This document shows positions 50,567 through 60,310 of a DNA stretch of 62,948 bases, one piece after another. Each line of letters begins with the position of its first letter. The stretch's first letter is position 1. A model generated the notes under the pieces. The model was not told where the DNA came from. It worked only from the letters and a program-made list of their open reading frames with translations, and did not search any database. The DNA is from an uncultured Bacteroidales bacterium (GTDB lineage: Bacteria; Bacteroidota; Bacteroidia; Bacteroidales; Paludibacteraceae): the NCBI GenBank assembly GCA_902780235.1, contig CACZEL010000023.1, forward strand, positions 1 to 62,948, written 5' to 3'. The translations under genes and the position numbers were made by a program.

Positions 50567-51973
50567 TTGCTAAATGACTTCATAATTGCACGAATTCGGG
50601 CGGAGATACCCTTCGAACCGAATGCAGAAAAGGACGGTTTGCTCACCGCCCTTGGTGCGTTTATTGTCAGTCGTGACCCGCGCAAAGCGTTCATCTTACG
50701 CGGTTATGCCGGAACGGGTAAGACGAGCGTCACCAGTGCACTCGTTCGGGCGCTCAAAAAACTGAACCAGCCTTGTATTCTGCTGGCTCCGACGGGTCGA
50801 GCCGCCAAGGTGCTAAGCCGTTATTCGGGTTTTCCCGCCTACACGATCCATAAGCAGATCTACCGCCAGAACCAGTTAGGCGTCGAAGCGTTCTCGCTTT
50901 CCGATAACTTGCATAAAAACACCCTTTTCATCGTCGATGAGGCATCCATGCTTTCCGGCAACCGGGACAACGCTACCTTTGGTAGCGGATGTCTGTTGGA
51001 CGACCTTGTGCGCTATGTCTATAACGAGCAAGGCTGCTCCCTACTCCTGCTTGGCGATGATGCCCAGTTGCCTCCCGTCGGCAGCATCAGCAGTCCGGCG
51101 CTGGATGCCGATTATATGAGCTCTACCTTTCAACTTTCAACTTTCAACTTTCAACTTTCACAGGTGGCACGACAGGCGCTGGACAGCGGGATACTCGCAG
51201 AAGCGACGAGGATCAGGGAACAAATTTCAAATTTCAAATTTCAAATTTCAAATTTTTCCATTCAGCCGAATAAAAGCGACATCATCCAACTGCCGGGCGA
51301 GGCGGTTATTGAGAGTTTGGAGAACAGTTGGCGGGAGGTAGGAGCGGAAGAGACGCTCATCATCGCGCGCAGTAACAAGATGACGAACCTGTACAACGGA
51401 GGCGTACGCGCACGGGTGTTATGGAAAGAGGACGACCTGTCGAACGGCGACCGGATCATGGTCACGAAAAACAACTATTTCTGGGCCAAAGAGTACGACG
51501 ACTTAGAGTTCATCGCCAACGGCGATATGTTTGAGATTCAGCGTCTTACCAACCGGCATGAGTTATACGGATTCCAGTTCGCGACGGCTTCGTTGCGATC
51601 GGTGGATTACAACTGGGAGATCGAAGCGCTCGTTTGGCTCGACACCCTGATGACCGACAGTCCGGAAGCCAACTATACCTTGCAACGGGAGCTCTTCAGC
51701 CGCATTGCGGAAGATTTTCCGGAGATACGCAACAAGAAAGAACTGATCAAAAAGATCTACGACTCGCCTTATTACAATGCCCTGCAGATCCGGTTTGCCT
51801 ATTGCGTGACCTGCCATAAAGCACAAGGCGGACAATGGCGGCATGTCTATATCGATTCGGGCTTTTCGGAGGAATGGATCAGCGGCTTAGAAGAGACAGA
51901 AAAACGCGAATATATGCGGTGGATCTATACCGCCGTGACGCGTGCAACAGAAAAAATATACCTCTTGCGCTAA
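50567..51973 (+). CDS. RecD-like DNA helicase
   Basis: 468 residues, superfamily 1B helicase. Walker A RGYAGTGKTSVTSAL, motif Ia LAPTGRAAKVL, Walker B LFIVDEASML, motif III LLLGDDAQLPPVG, and C-terminal UvrD-like motifs VTCHKAQGGQWRHVYID and YTAVTRATEKIYL. Start is TTG 50567 just past a repeat array, so the original start may have been replaced. Two repeat insertions: STFQLSTFNFQLSQVARQ (51121-51166) between motifs III and IV, and QISNFKFQISNFSIQ (51223-51260). Confidence 0.88.
   Translation: MLNDFIIARIRAEIPFEPNAEKDGLLTALGAFIVSRDPRKAFILRGYAGTGKTSVTSALVRALKKLNQPCILLAPTGRAAKVLSRYSGFPAYTIHKQIYRQNQLGVEAFSLSDNLHKNTLFIVDEASMLSGNRDNATFGSGCLLDDLVRYVYNEQGCSLLLLGDDAQLPPVGSISSPALDADYMSSTFQLSTFNFQLSQVARQALDSGILAEATRIREQISNFKFQISNFSIQPNKSDIIQLPGEAVIESLENSWREVGAEETLIIARSNKMTNLYNGGVRARVLWKEDDLSNGDRIMVTKNNYFWAKEYDDLEFIANGDMFEIQRLTNRHELYGFQFATASLRSVDYNWEIEALVWLDTLMTDSPEANYTLQRELFSRIAEDFPEIRNKKELIKKIYDSPYYNALQIRFAYCVTCHKAQGGQWRHVYIDSGFSEEWISGLEETEKREYMRWIYTAVTRATEKIYLLR
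51121..51166. repeat. In-frame heptanucleotide repeat (TTTCAAC)
   Basis: Five TTTCAAC units encode FQLSTFNFQLS in the helicase. Confidence 0.8.
51223..51260. repeat. In-frame heptanucleotide repeat (ATTTCAA), second copy
   Basis: Encodes ISNFKFQISNF, the same peptide as in rlmD. Confidence 0.8.
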
Positions 51974-51988
51974 AAAACTCCCTAAATA

Positions 51989-52020
51989 TTTGCATATATG
52001 CAAAAAAAAGTGTAATTTTG
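51989..52020 (+). promoter_or_regulatory. Promoter of the lipoprotein/OmpA pair
   Basis: TTTG (51989-51992), 20 bases, TAATTTTG (52013-52020). Confidence 0.75.
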
Positions 52021-52062
52021 CACGCAAAATTGAAATATAACAAACAAAATCATTTAATAATT

Positions 52063-53943
52063 ATGCGATTTAAGCACTTATTTGCCCTTACTGCGATTGT
52101 AGCTGTTGGTGCGCTGACAAGTTGCCATTCGAAGATGGACTTGGAGAACATCGACACGAAAGCGCAAGTTGAATTGGGCCTCGCTCTTCCGGTCGGCAGT
52201 CTGCATGTAACGATTGCTGATCTCATCGGAAATGTAAGCAACATTTACATCGATTCGATTGACCACGCAGGTGTGCTCACATGGCGCGACACATTCCCTG
52301 ACGGTCGTAGTTTCCACAAAGTCAATCTGGCGGACAAGATCTCTACCAAAGATTTTGCTTTGGATGTGTACCAACAATTATCCACGTACGCGACAGGCGG
52401 TACCGTTTACGGCGCCGACATCCCCATCGACCTCAATTTTGATATGCCGCTCAAGTTGACGGGTATCAACGATGCGTTGGGTAACGAGCGTATGGACAGT
52501 GCGCAGATTCTTGAGGCCAGTTTCCTCTCCACCCTCACGACCCAGAATTTCAACATCGATTGGAACTGGATCGAGAAAGTGACGCTGGATCTGGGTGCGC
52601 AGATCAGCCGTCCGGCAGGAAACGTGATGACCGTGTATGACAAGAGTCAAGGCGATACCGGCGATTTCGGCACCGCTATCAAAACGGGAATCGATAACTT
52701 CACCCTCTGCATGATGAAGAACCGCAATCTGAACCCGAAGACGGAATACGACAAATATTCCGGAAACGTGCTGGATACGACGACCTTCCATGTTTGTCTG
52801 ACGATCAAGATCCCGACAGGCGAGAGTGTAACCATCTCTTCCGGCTCGAAATTGAACTATAACCTGAGCGTCAACTTCATCAACTACCGAGCTATCTGGG
52901 GCTTCTTCAAACCGTCCAGCGACATGTTCGCTGAGGTGCTGACTCCGGTCGGCGAGAGTTGGAGCGGTAGCGGTTTCTTCAAAGACAGCTATCTGCCGTT
53001 CTCGGATCCGAAGATCAAGGTGGACATCAACACCCAGATCGCAGGAAACCTGCGTGTGGGTAATTGCTACGTCTTCGGTGAGGACAAGGCCGGCAACCGT
53101 ACCTACGCGTTGTTCAACGGTCAGAAGATTCTGAACGATGTACCGCTGAGCAGCGACCTGCCGGGTGTGTTCCTCGATCCGTACACCAGCGCGATCGGTG
53201 ACTCCGTGACCCTCTGGACCCTGTTCAACAAGGATAATGACAAAGGTCAGATCGACCGTCTCTTCGGTAACCTGCCGGAGAATATCGGTTATAAGTTCGA
53301 AGTCGATTTCGATATGCAGCGTACGCCGCAGGTTCGTCTGACGCCGGATGACTCGATCAATATCAACGCGATCTGCACCCTGCCGATGATCTTCCACGAC
53401 GGTGTTTGGTTCCGTTATGCCGACACGACCGAGAACGTGAACCTGAGCCAGTTCACTATCGACTCGCTCGTTAAGAGCGTCAATGTGATCGACACCGTTA
53501 ACTCCGGTGAGTTGAAAGTGATCATGCATGCGAACAACGACATGCCGGTCAGCATCGCCCTCTCCATGCGTTGCCTGGACGAGAACGGCAACGTGATCAT
53601 GGACCCGATCAACACGAGCGAACCGTTCTACCTCTTCCAGAACGACACCACGCGTCTGGAGGCAGGTCAATACACGATCACTCCGGAAGGCGGTTGGTTC
53701 TTGGACAAAGCTACCGAGACCGTCATGATCGCCAGTCTGAACCAAGCACGACTGAACATGCTGCCGAAGATAAAGACCTTGATTTACAGCGCCGTATTGG
53801 ATGACAAATCCATGAAAGAGGCATATTCCAAGGGCTACGACAACCTCAGTCTGCGCGAGGAGCGCGGTTTCACGATCAAGATCGGAATCTCTGCGCAGGT
53901 AGATGCCGTATTGGATTTTAAGAATAACAAAGAAAATAAATAA
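52063..53943 (+). CDS. Large lipoprotein, unknown function
   Basis: 626 residues. Lipoprotein signal MRFKHLFALTAIVAVGALTSC (LTSC). The mature protein is beta-rich throughout and starts with KAQVELGLALPVGSLHVTIADL, a pattern I associate with Bacteroidetes outer-membrane-associated lipoproteins but cannot name. Twelve bases separate it from the following DUF5723-OmpA gene, with which it likely forms a complex. Confidence 0.75.
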   Translation: MRFKHLFALTAIVAVGALTSCHSKMDLENIDTKAQVELGLALPVGSLHVTIADLIGNVSNIYIDSIDHAGVLTWRDTFPDGRSFHKVNLADKISTKDFALDVYQQLSTYATGGTVYGADIPIDLNFDMPLKLTGINDALGNERMDSAQILEASFLSTLTTQNFNIDWNWIEKVTLDLGAQISRPAGNVMTVYDKSQGDTGDFGTAIKTGIDNFTLCMMKNRNLNPKTEYDKYSGNVLDTTTFHVCLTIKIPTGESVTISSGSKLNYNLSVNFINYRAIWGFFKPSSDMFAEVLTPVGESWSGSGFFKDSYLPFSDPKIKVDINTQIAGNLRVGNCYVFGEDKAGNRTYALFNGQKILNDVPLSSDLPGVFLDPYTSAIGDSVTLWTLFNKDNDKGQIDRLFGNLPENIGYKFEVDFDMQRTPQVRLTPDDSININAICTLPMIFHDGVWFRYADTTENVNLSQFTIDSLVKSVNVIDTVNSGELKVIMHANNDMPVSIALSMRCLDENGNVIMDPINTSEPFYLFQNDTTRLEAGQYTITPEGGWFLDKATETVMIASLNQARLNMLPKIKTLIYSAVLDDKSMKEAYSKGYDNLSLREERGFTIKIGISAQVDAVLDFKNNKENK

Positions 53944-53956
53944 GGAGGGCTGAATC

Positions 53957-56587
53957 ATGAAAAAGTATATTTTGACAGCCCTTGTGGCAATAGCAACGCT
54001 CAGTGCAAGCGCACAGCAGGTGTCCACGCTCTATTTCCTGGAGAACAACACCATGCGTCATACGCTTAACCCGGCTTTCCAACCGGTAAGTAACGGATAT
54101 GTCAATTTCAGTCCGCTCGGTTGGATGAGTTACGGTGTAGGTAATAACTCGTTTACACTCAGCGATTTCATCTATTATGACAATAAAGTAGGTGCGACCA
54201 TCACGCCGCTGCATCCGCAGGCAGACCGCAACCAGCTGCTTCGTCAGATCCGTAGCATGACCTATTTCAATACGGACGCGACGCTCGGTTTGCTGAACGT
54301 GGGTGTACGTATCAAGGATGCGGGTTATCTGCATGTAGGAATCAACATGAAGATGGAGTCCGGTGTGACCCTGCCTAAGTCCATGTTCGATTTCTTCCTC
54401 AACGGAGGAATGAAGGACCTCAACGGCGGAAATAACCTGTTCAGCCTCTCCGGTTTGAGTAGCGGCGCTACCATCTACACGGAGATCAGCGGCGGTTACA
54501 GTCACCAGTTGAACGAGCACTGGACGATCGGTGGTAAACTCAAGTTCCTCTTGGGTACGGCTTATGTCGGCGTCAATGCCAAGCGACTGGATATCAATGC
54601 CAGCACCGAGTCTTGGCGTCTGCAAGGTGACCTCGGCGTGACGATGGCTGCGCTGCCGGTTATCAACGATGCGTACATGGCCGGATACATGAACAACAAA
54701 GACATGCGTCAGGTCGTTGACGGCTTTAAGGATGGCACGTTCGATGCTTCCCAACTGGTCAACTACACCGATCCGATGTCTCTGGTTGTTAGCGCGCTCA
54801 CGCCTGCCGGTTACGGTGCCGGATTGGACTTCGGTTTCACATGGAAGCCGATTGAGCAACTGCAAGTTACCGCTGCCATCACCGATCTCGGATTCATCTA
54901 TTGGACCAGCGGCTCGCAGTACAACTGCAAGGTGGACACGCTCTTTGAGGGTGCCGGTTTAGTGGATTACAACGACCCGAAATACCAAGGCCCGGACGGT
55001 CAGTTCTCCACCGACAGCCTTATGGGTCAGGTGACGAATAACCTGATGGGCATGCTCTCGGGCTTCAAGATGAGTTCGAACCAAGCGAAAGGTTTCGCAC
55101 GCATGACGTCTGCTCGTCTCAATGTCGGTCTGGATGCCAATTTCTGGGACAACCGCGTCGGTGTAGGCGTCCTCTCGGCAACGCGCCTGTATAACGCACG
55201 TTTATATGAAGAGGTGACCTTCGGCGTTGCTTTCCGCCCTGTGAACTGGTTCAATATCGCAGCTACCTACTCGCTGATCAACAACGGTAAGTACAGCAAT
55301 ATCGGTGCCGGTATCAGCTTCATGCCGTACGACGGACTCAACTTCCTGCTCGCAGCCGATTATCTGCCGACGCGATACGCCAAGATTCCGGGATCGAGCA
55401 CCTATGGTATCCCCGATCAGATGAAGATGTTCAACATCTCGATGGGTGTATCCATCTGCTGGGGTTCGAACCGCAAGGATAAAGATAAAGACGGTGTATG
55501 GGATAAGATCGACATGTGTCCCGACACGCCGCGTGGCATCGCTGTGGATAGCGTAGGTTGTCCGCTCGATGATGACCACGACGGTGTACCTGACTACCTC
55601 GATCATTGTCTGGGTACCCTGCCCGAAGCAGTCGCATATGTCGATACGCTCGGTTGCGACAAGGATACCGACGGAGACGGTGTAGAAGATTATCGTGACC
55701 TCTGTCCGAACACGCCGCGCGAAGCATGGGGTAAGGTTGATAACACGGGTTGCCCGATGGATACGGACGGCGACGGTGTGGCGGACTACCTCGACGAGTG
55801 TCCGGGTACGCCGGAGGCAGCATACGGACGTATCGATGCCAAGGGTTGCCCGCTGGATAGCGACGGAGACGGAGTGCCTGACTACCTCGACGAGTGTCCG
55901 GGTACGCCTGAAGCAGCTCATGGTAAAGTGAATGACAAGGGTTGCCCGACAGACGGCGACGGCGACGGTGTACCTGACTATCTGGATGAGTGTCCGGACA
56001 CGCCGGGTCAAGCCATCGGCTTCGTAGATGCCAAGGGTTGTGAGCTCGACAGCGACGGCGATGATGTACCGGATTACAAAGACGCATGTCCGAACGTAGC
56101 GGGTCTGAAAGAGAACAAGGGCTGTCCGGAACTCAAGCGTGAAGTGCGTCAACTGCTCCAGAAAGCGATGCAAGGTATTGAGTTCGAGTCCGGCAAGGCT
56201 ACTATCAAGTCCAAGTCCTACCCGCTCCTCGACCAGATCGCTGCGATCTTCATCGAGAACACCAACTACATCATCGAGGTACAAGGTCACACGGATAACA
56301 CCGGTAAGGAAGAGGCCAACAAAGCCCTCTCGCAGAAGCGCGCAGACGCCGTACGTGACTACATGATCGCCAAAGGTGTGGACTTCCAACGTCTGACCGC
56401 TGTCGGTTACGGTCAAGAGCAGCCGATCGCGGACAACGCTACCAAGGCCGGTCGTGCAAAGAACCGCCGCGTGGAGTTCAAGATCAATTTCGAGGAAGTA
56501 CACTATGAGACTGTCCTCGAGCACGCTGATCCGCAACCGGTTGAGGAGACTCCGGCTGAAACAAGTGAACAAACAAATATTAATTAA
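53957..56587 (+). CDS. DUF5723 barrel with TSP3 repeats and OmpA domain
   Basis: 876 residues. Signal peptide (MKKYILTALVAIATLSASAQ), then a DUF5723 barrel to about 510 (NNTMRHTLNPAFQPVSNGYV, VNFSPLGWMSYGV). Seven thrombospondin type 3 calcium repeats follow (for example DTDGDGVADYLDECPGT, DSDGDGVPDYLDECPGT; 515-720). The protein ends in an OmpA peptidoglycan-binding domain (IIEVQGHTDNTGKEEANKAL, GRAKNRRVEFKI). It links the outer membrane to the cell wall. Strictly follows the lipoprotein gene. Confidence 0.9.
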   Translation: MKKYILTALVAIATLSASAQQVSTLYFLENNTMRHTLNPAFQPVSNGYVNFSPLGWMSYGVGNNSFTLSDFIYYDNKVGATITPLHPQADRNQLLRQIRSMTYFNTDATLGLLNVGVRIKDAGYLHVGINMKMESGVTLPKSMFDFFLNGGMKDLNGGNNLFSLSGLSSGATIYTEISGGYSHQLNEHWTIGGKLKFLLGTAYVGVNAKRLDINASTESWRLQGDLGVTMAALPVINDAYMAGYMNNKDMRQVVDGFKDGTFDASQLVNYTDPMSLVVSALTPAGYGAGLDFGFTWKPIEQLQVTAAITDLGFIYWTSGSQYNCKVDTLFEGAGLVDYNDPKYQGPDGQFSTDSLMGQVTNNLMGMLSGFKMSSNQAKGFARMTSARLNVGLDANFWDNRVGVGVLSATRLYNARLYEEVTFGVAFRPVNWFNIAATYSLINNGKYSNIGAGISFMPYDGLNFLLAADYLPTRYAKIPGSSTYGIPDQMKMFNISMGVSICWGSNRKDKDKDGVWDKIDMCPDTPRGIAVDSVGCPLDDDHDGVPDYLDHCLGTLPEAVAYVDTLGCDKDTDGDGVEDYRDLCPNTPREAWGKVDNTGCPMDTDGDGVADYLDECPGTPEAAYGRIDAKGCPLDSDGDGVPDYLDECPGTPEAAHGKVNDKGCPTDGDGDGVPDYLDECPDTPGQAIGFVDAKGCELDSDGDDVPDYKDACPNVAGLKENKGCPELKREVRQLLQKAMQGIEFESGKATIKSKSYPLLDQIAAIFIENTNYIIEVQGHTDNTGKEEANKALSQKRADAVRDYMIAKGVDFQRLTAVGYGQEQPIADNATKAGRAKNRRVEFKINFEEVHYETVLEHADPQPVEETPAETSEQTNIN

Positions 56588-56612
56588 TCATTATTAATTA
56601 TTCATTGATATT
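56580..56612. repeat. Heptanucleotide spacer (TTAATTA/TTCATTA)
   Basis: Short array between the OmpA and YebC genes. Confidence 0.6.
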
Positions 56613-57332
56613 ATGGGAAGAGCTTTTGAATATCGTAAAGCAACAAAACTGAAAAGATGGGGACATATGTCCCGTACATTCACCAAGTTAGGTAAAGAAA
56701 TCACGATTGCTGCCCGTGAGGGTGGACCGGATCCGGACTCTAACCCGCGTCTGCGTGCACTCATCCAGCAGTGTAAGCGTGAGAACATGCCGAAGGACAA
56801 TATCGACCGCGCCATCAAGAAAGCGACCGATAAATCGTCTGAGGGTTATAAGGAGATCAACTACGAAGGATACGGACCGCACGGAATCGCTATCTTCGTG
56901 GAGACCGCTACCGACAACCACATGCGTACGGTAGCCAATATCCGCTCCTATTTCACCAAGTTCGGCGGCACGCTCGGTACACAAGGTTCGCTACAGTTCC
57001 TCTTTGACCGCAAGGCTTGCTTCACCGTGACGATGAAGGACGGTATCGATCTGGATGAACTCGAGCTCGAGCTGATCGACTTCGGCGTAGAGGAACTCGG
57101 TGTGGATGAAGAGGAGAACACCATCGTCATCTACTCGGATTTCGATGCGGCTGTCTCGATGCAGAAATACCTTGAGGACAACGGCTTTGAGATCCAGTCC
57201 ATGGAGTTTGTTCGTATCCCGAACGACACCAAGGAACTCACCGAGGAGCAACGCGAGTCCGTACAGAAACTCATCGACAAGATCGAAGAGGATGAAGATG
57301 TACAGAACGTATTCACCAATATGGCGGAATAA
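56613..57332 (+). CDS. yebC: YebC/PmpR family regulator (TACO1-like)
   Basis: 239 residues. Full-length family member: MGRAFEYRKATKLKRWGHMS, AREGGPDPDSNPRLRALIQQ, NMPKDNIDRAIKKA, YEGYGPHGIAIFVETATDN. YebC proteins act in translation of difficult proline stretches or as DNA-binding regulators, depending on the study. Confidence 0.93.
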   Translation: MGRAFEYRKATKLKRWGHMSRTFTKLGKEITIAAREGGPDPDSNPRLRALIQQCKRENMPKDNIDRAIKKATDKSSEGYKEINYEGYGPHGIAIFVETATDNHMRTVANIRSYFTKFGGTLGTQGSLQFLFDRKACFTVTMKDGIDLDELELELIDFGVEELGVDEEENTIVIYSDFDAAVSMQKYLEDNGFEIQSMEFVRIPNDTKELTEEQRESVQKLIDKIEEDEDVQNVFTNMAE

Positions 57333-57337
57333 ATCAG

Positions 57338-57398
57338 CTATTGGCTGTTGGCTATTGGCTTTTGGCTAACAGCTAACAGCTAAAGGCTAATAGCTAAA
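57338..57398. repeat. Heptanucleotide inverted pair (TTGGCTA ... CTAACAG), third copy
   Basis: ATTGGCT, GTTGGCT, ATTGGCT, then CTAACAG units. Third copy of the type seen at 22803 and 29433. Confidence 0.75.
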
Positions 57399-57401
57399 GT
57401 T

Positions 57402-58013
57402 ATGATCATCGAAGATTATTTCAAATTAACCGAACGTCAGGCGCAGCAATTCGCTGCGCTTGACGCGCTTTACCGCGACTGGAACAGTAAGATCAACGTC
57501 ATCTCGCGCAAGGACATCGATAATCTCTACGAGCATCATGTGCTCCATTCCTTGGCGATCGCCAAACTCCTACCCTTCCAACCCGGTACGACCATCATGG
57601 ATGTCGGTACGGGCGGTGGTTTTCCCGGTATCCCTTTGGCGATTCTGTTCCCCGAGTGCCAATTCCTGCTGATCGACTCGATCGGCAAGAAGATCAAGGT
57701 CGCTTCGGAGGTCGCGAATGCCCTCGGGTTGACCAATGTCGTATGCAAGCAGGAACGCGCAGAGGAAGAGAAACAGAAATTCGATTTCGTCGTTTCCCGT
57801 GCCGTGATGCCCCTACCCGATTTGGTCAAACTGGTGCGGAAAAATATCTCCAACAAGCATCGTAACGCGGTACCCAACGGACTCGTCGTGCTCAAAGGCG
57901 GCGACCTGAAGAACGAGATCGCACCATTTAAAGAAGCGGAAGTAACGCCTTGCAGCCATTACTTCCGCGGTGAGTGGTTTGTTGAGAAACAGGTCATTTA
58001 CCTGCCCCTCTAA
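57402..58013 (+). CDS. rsmG: 16S rRNA (guanine-527-N7)-methyltransferase
   Basis: 203 residues (GidB). YRDWNSKINVISRKDIDNLY, SAM motif MDVGTGGGFPGIPLAIL, and DSIGKKIKVASEVANALGL. Methylates G527 of 16S rRNA. Convergent with the pectate lyase gene. Confidence 0.94.
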   Translation: MIIEDYFKLTERQAQQFAALDALYRDWNSKINVISRKDIDNLYEHHVLHSLAIAKLLPFQPGTTIMDVGTGGGFPGIPLAILFPECQFLLIDSIGKKIKVASEVANALGLTNVVCKQERAEEEKQKFDFVVSRAVMPLPDLVKLVRKNISNKHRNAVPNGLVVLKGGDLKNEIAPFKEAEVTPCSHYFRGEWFVEKQVIYLPL

Positions 58014-58045
58014 ATCACTAATCGCTAATCACTAATCGTTAATCC
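58014..58045. repeat. Heptanucleotide spacer (AATCACT/AATCGCT)
   Basis: AATCACT, AATCGCT, AATCACT, AATCGTT between rsmG and the pectate lyase, reaching into the last codons of the latter. Confidence 0.7.
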
Positions 58046-59692
58046 GGTTATAGAATATAACCTACCTCCGCGTTGGATATAGATCTGTCCGTCGCGGAGT
58101 ATTTTTTTTGTCGTTTGTAGTTGGTCGTTGGTCGTTGGAAGACCTTCCGCCCATATGTCTCCGTCCATCATTTGGCCGGTCATGGCATAATGGAGATAGA
58201 CCTCAAGCACGGTATAGCCTTCGCCGAACTGCCGGTTATTATCCGATTCGTTCGGATCCAAGCCATGTGCTGACTCCCACTCGTCCGGCATGCCGTCGAG
58301 GTCGGTATCTGCCAAGGGCTCCACAACAGGGTATTCAAAGAATCCTTCGGCATCGGAAGGCGTATCGATGATACCTTTCTTTTGACTCTTGCTACCCGTG
58401 TGCGTATAGGTATTATCCCGAACCTCACGGATCAGACGTCTCTCAACCGTGTCGCGCGGAAAAGCACCGACGGTGTCCAACACGGTCTGACGCGCCTCTT
58501 CGGCGGTCTCGAACGAACCTGCGGCGTAGGCCAAAGCCTCAAAATCATACAGTCCGGAGAACTCCGTAGAGTCCGCGTTACAGTCCCAATACGGCGTCTT
58601 GGTGCGGATAAGCGTATCCACGCGCGCCTCTTCTTTGGTGTATTTCTTGATGGTCACCGCACTCCAGTTATCCGCTGTTGCTGCCGGTTCTCCTTCATAC
58701 ACATTGCCGCTGACATACCATTTACTGGGTCCTCGGCTGGTGTAGCCGCTTCGTTGATCATCAGCCACAAAGAACAGACGTGTGTTCGTGGTGTTCGGAC
58801 CCTTGATATAATAATTGTTCACGAAATTCACTTCGTGACCGGCGTTCTTTCCGTTGTAGAATTTATCGTCGCACGTGTTCTCTCCGCCGTGACATCCGCT
58901 ACTACCGCCGTAATAATTGAAGTTCACATTGTTGATATAGTCCAGATATACCACGCGGTCATTATTGCGGGCACCGTTAAAACGGCACGAACGACCGTTA
59001 TTATGCGCCAGCAAGTTATGGTGATACGATGCCGGCGAACCGCCAAACTGACACCCGTATCCACGTGCTCCCTTGGGGTGACCGGAGTTATACAAGCCTT
59101 CGTGTACGATACAATACTGCACCGTGAAGAAATGGCTGTCAAAAGTATTGATATTCTCTTCTGCAGACCAACCGAAATCACAATGATCCAGGATAAAGTT
59201 CGAGCAGTTCTCCGCGCCAAAAGCGTTCTCTTTACAGAATTGCCCATCGGCCGTTTCGTTACCTACGCGGAAACGGATGTTCCGGATGATGAAGTTCTCC
59301 GAACCGCCGCAATTGACCTTGTTATGCGTGATGACGATGCCCAAGCCCGGTGCGGTCTGTCCGGCGATGGTGTAGTTCTTGCGGTTGATACGCAGGTCCT
59401 TTACGAGCCGTATCTCGCCCGTCACGGCAAAGCAAACCGTGATGGGATCATCCGGATACTGCTTCATCGCCCAACGAAGCGATCCTTCGGTCTCTCCGTT
59501 CGCGTCGTCTGCTAAGGTCGTCACATAGACCACCTTACCGCCTCTACCGCCGGAGGTGTATTTGCCGAAGCCTTCTGCGCCGGGGAAGGCAAGTAAGCCG
59601 TTGGCTATTGGCTCTTGGCTATTAGCTACTATTGCACAGAGGCAGCAAACTGCTGCCATAAACCATCGTCGGGTACGGGAGCTTCGATACAT
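58025..59692 (-). CDS. Pectate lyase-like polysaccharide lyase (PL1) with T9SS-type tail
   Basis: 555 residues. A right-handed beta-helix lyase: LAFPGAEGFGKYTSGGRGGK, GSLRWAMKQYPD, TIAGQTAPGLGI, IIRNIRFRVGNETADG, LDHCDFGWSAEENI. It ends TKKILRDGQIYIQRGGRLYS, a type IX sorting tail. The signal peptide cleavage region (IVANSQEPIANG, 59602-59636) and the linker before the tail (TNDQLQTTKK, 58107-58140) are repeat-encoded. Start at 59692 or 59659; either way it overlaps the pseudouridine synthase gene (stop 59629) by at least 31 bases. Confidence 0.85.
   Translation of the reverse strand: MYRSSRTRRWFMAAVCCLCAIVANSQEPIANGLLAFPGAEGFGKYTSGGRGGKVVYVTTLADDANGETEGSLRWAMKQYPDDPITVCFAVTGEIRLVKDLRINRKNYTIAGQTAPGLGIVITHNKVNCGGSENFIIRNIRFRVGNETADGQFCKENAFGAENCSNFILDHCDFGWSAEENINTFDSHFFTVQYCIVHEGLYNSGHPKGARGYGCQFGGSPASYHHNLLAHNNGRSCRFNGARNNDRVVYLDYINNVNFNYYGGSSGCHGGENTCDDKFYNGKNAGHEVNFVNNYYIKGPNTTNTRLFFVADDQRSGYTSRGPSKWYVSGNVYEGEPAATADNWSAVTIKKYTKEEARVDTLIRTKTPYWDCNADSTEFSGLYDFEALAYAAGSFETAEEARQTVLDTVGAFPRDTVERRLIREVRDNTYTHTGSKSQKKGIIDTPSDAEGFFEYPVVEPLADTDLDGMPDEWESAHGLDPNESDNNRQFGEGYTVLEVYLHYAMTGQMMDGDIWAEGLPTTNDQLQTTKKILRDGQIYIQRGGRLYSITGLTISD
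59602..59636. repeat. In-frame heptanucleotide repeat in the lyase signal region
   Basis: TTGGCTA, TTGGCTC, TTGGCTA, TTAGCTA (plus strand) spans the signal peptidase site. Confidence 0.75.
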
Positions 59693-60309
59693 ATGGGTTC
59701 TTTTTTTACAGGATGAATAAATTCTATTTTGCGGGCATGAAGCGAGATGCCTCCGTCGGGATTCGAGCGCTTGGCGCCGTACTTCAGGTCGCCCTTCACG
59801 GGACAACCGATCGCCGCTAACTGACAACGGATCTGATGATGCCGTCCGGTCTCGAGGTTGATCTCCAACAGGCTGTAGTTGTCGCCGCGAACGAGCATCT
59901 TGTAAGTCAAGATAGCCAACTTCGCTTCTTTGGCGTTGGGTTTTGCAATATAACTCTTGTTCTGTGCCTCATTACGAACGAGCCAGTTCTCAAGCCTTGC
60001 TTCCGGCACTTTCGGACAACCTTGCACGATCGCCCAATAGGTCTTACGGATCTGTTCGTGGCTCTTGAACATTTCATTGAGGCGCGTCAGCGCTTTGCTC
60101 GTTCGGGCAAAGAGTACAACCCCGCTCGTCGGGCGATCCAGACGATGGGTCACGCCTAAGAACACCTCGCCGGGCTTATTGTACTTGACCTTGATATAGT
60201 CCTTGACGATCTCGCTCAAGGGCGTATCGCCGGTCTTATCGCCCTGCACGATCTCGTTGCAGGTCTTGTTAACGGCAATAATATGGTTGTCTTCGTAGAG
60301 TACAGTCAT
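59629..60309 (-). CDS. RluA-family pseudouridine synthase
   Basis: 226 residues, no S4 domain. Catalytic motif THRLDRPTSGVVLFART with the Asp, then LETGRHHQIRCQLAAIGCPV and GGISLHARKIEFIHP. Makes pseudouridine in rRNA or tRNA; the site cannot be told from sequence alone. Confidence 0.92.
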   Translation of the reverse strand: MTVLYEDNHIIAVNKTCNEIVQGDKTGDTPLSEIVKDYIKVKYNKPGEVFLGVTHRLDRPTSGVVLFARTSKALTRLNEMFKSHEQIRKTYWAIVQGCPKVPEARLENWLVRNEAQNKSYIAKPNAKEAKLAILTYKMLVRGDNYSLLEINLETGRHHQIRCQLAAIGCPVKGDLKYGAKRSNPDGGISLHARKIEFIHPVKKEPICIEAPVPDDGLWQQFAASVQ

Positions 60310-60310
60310 A

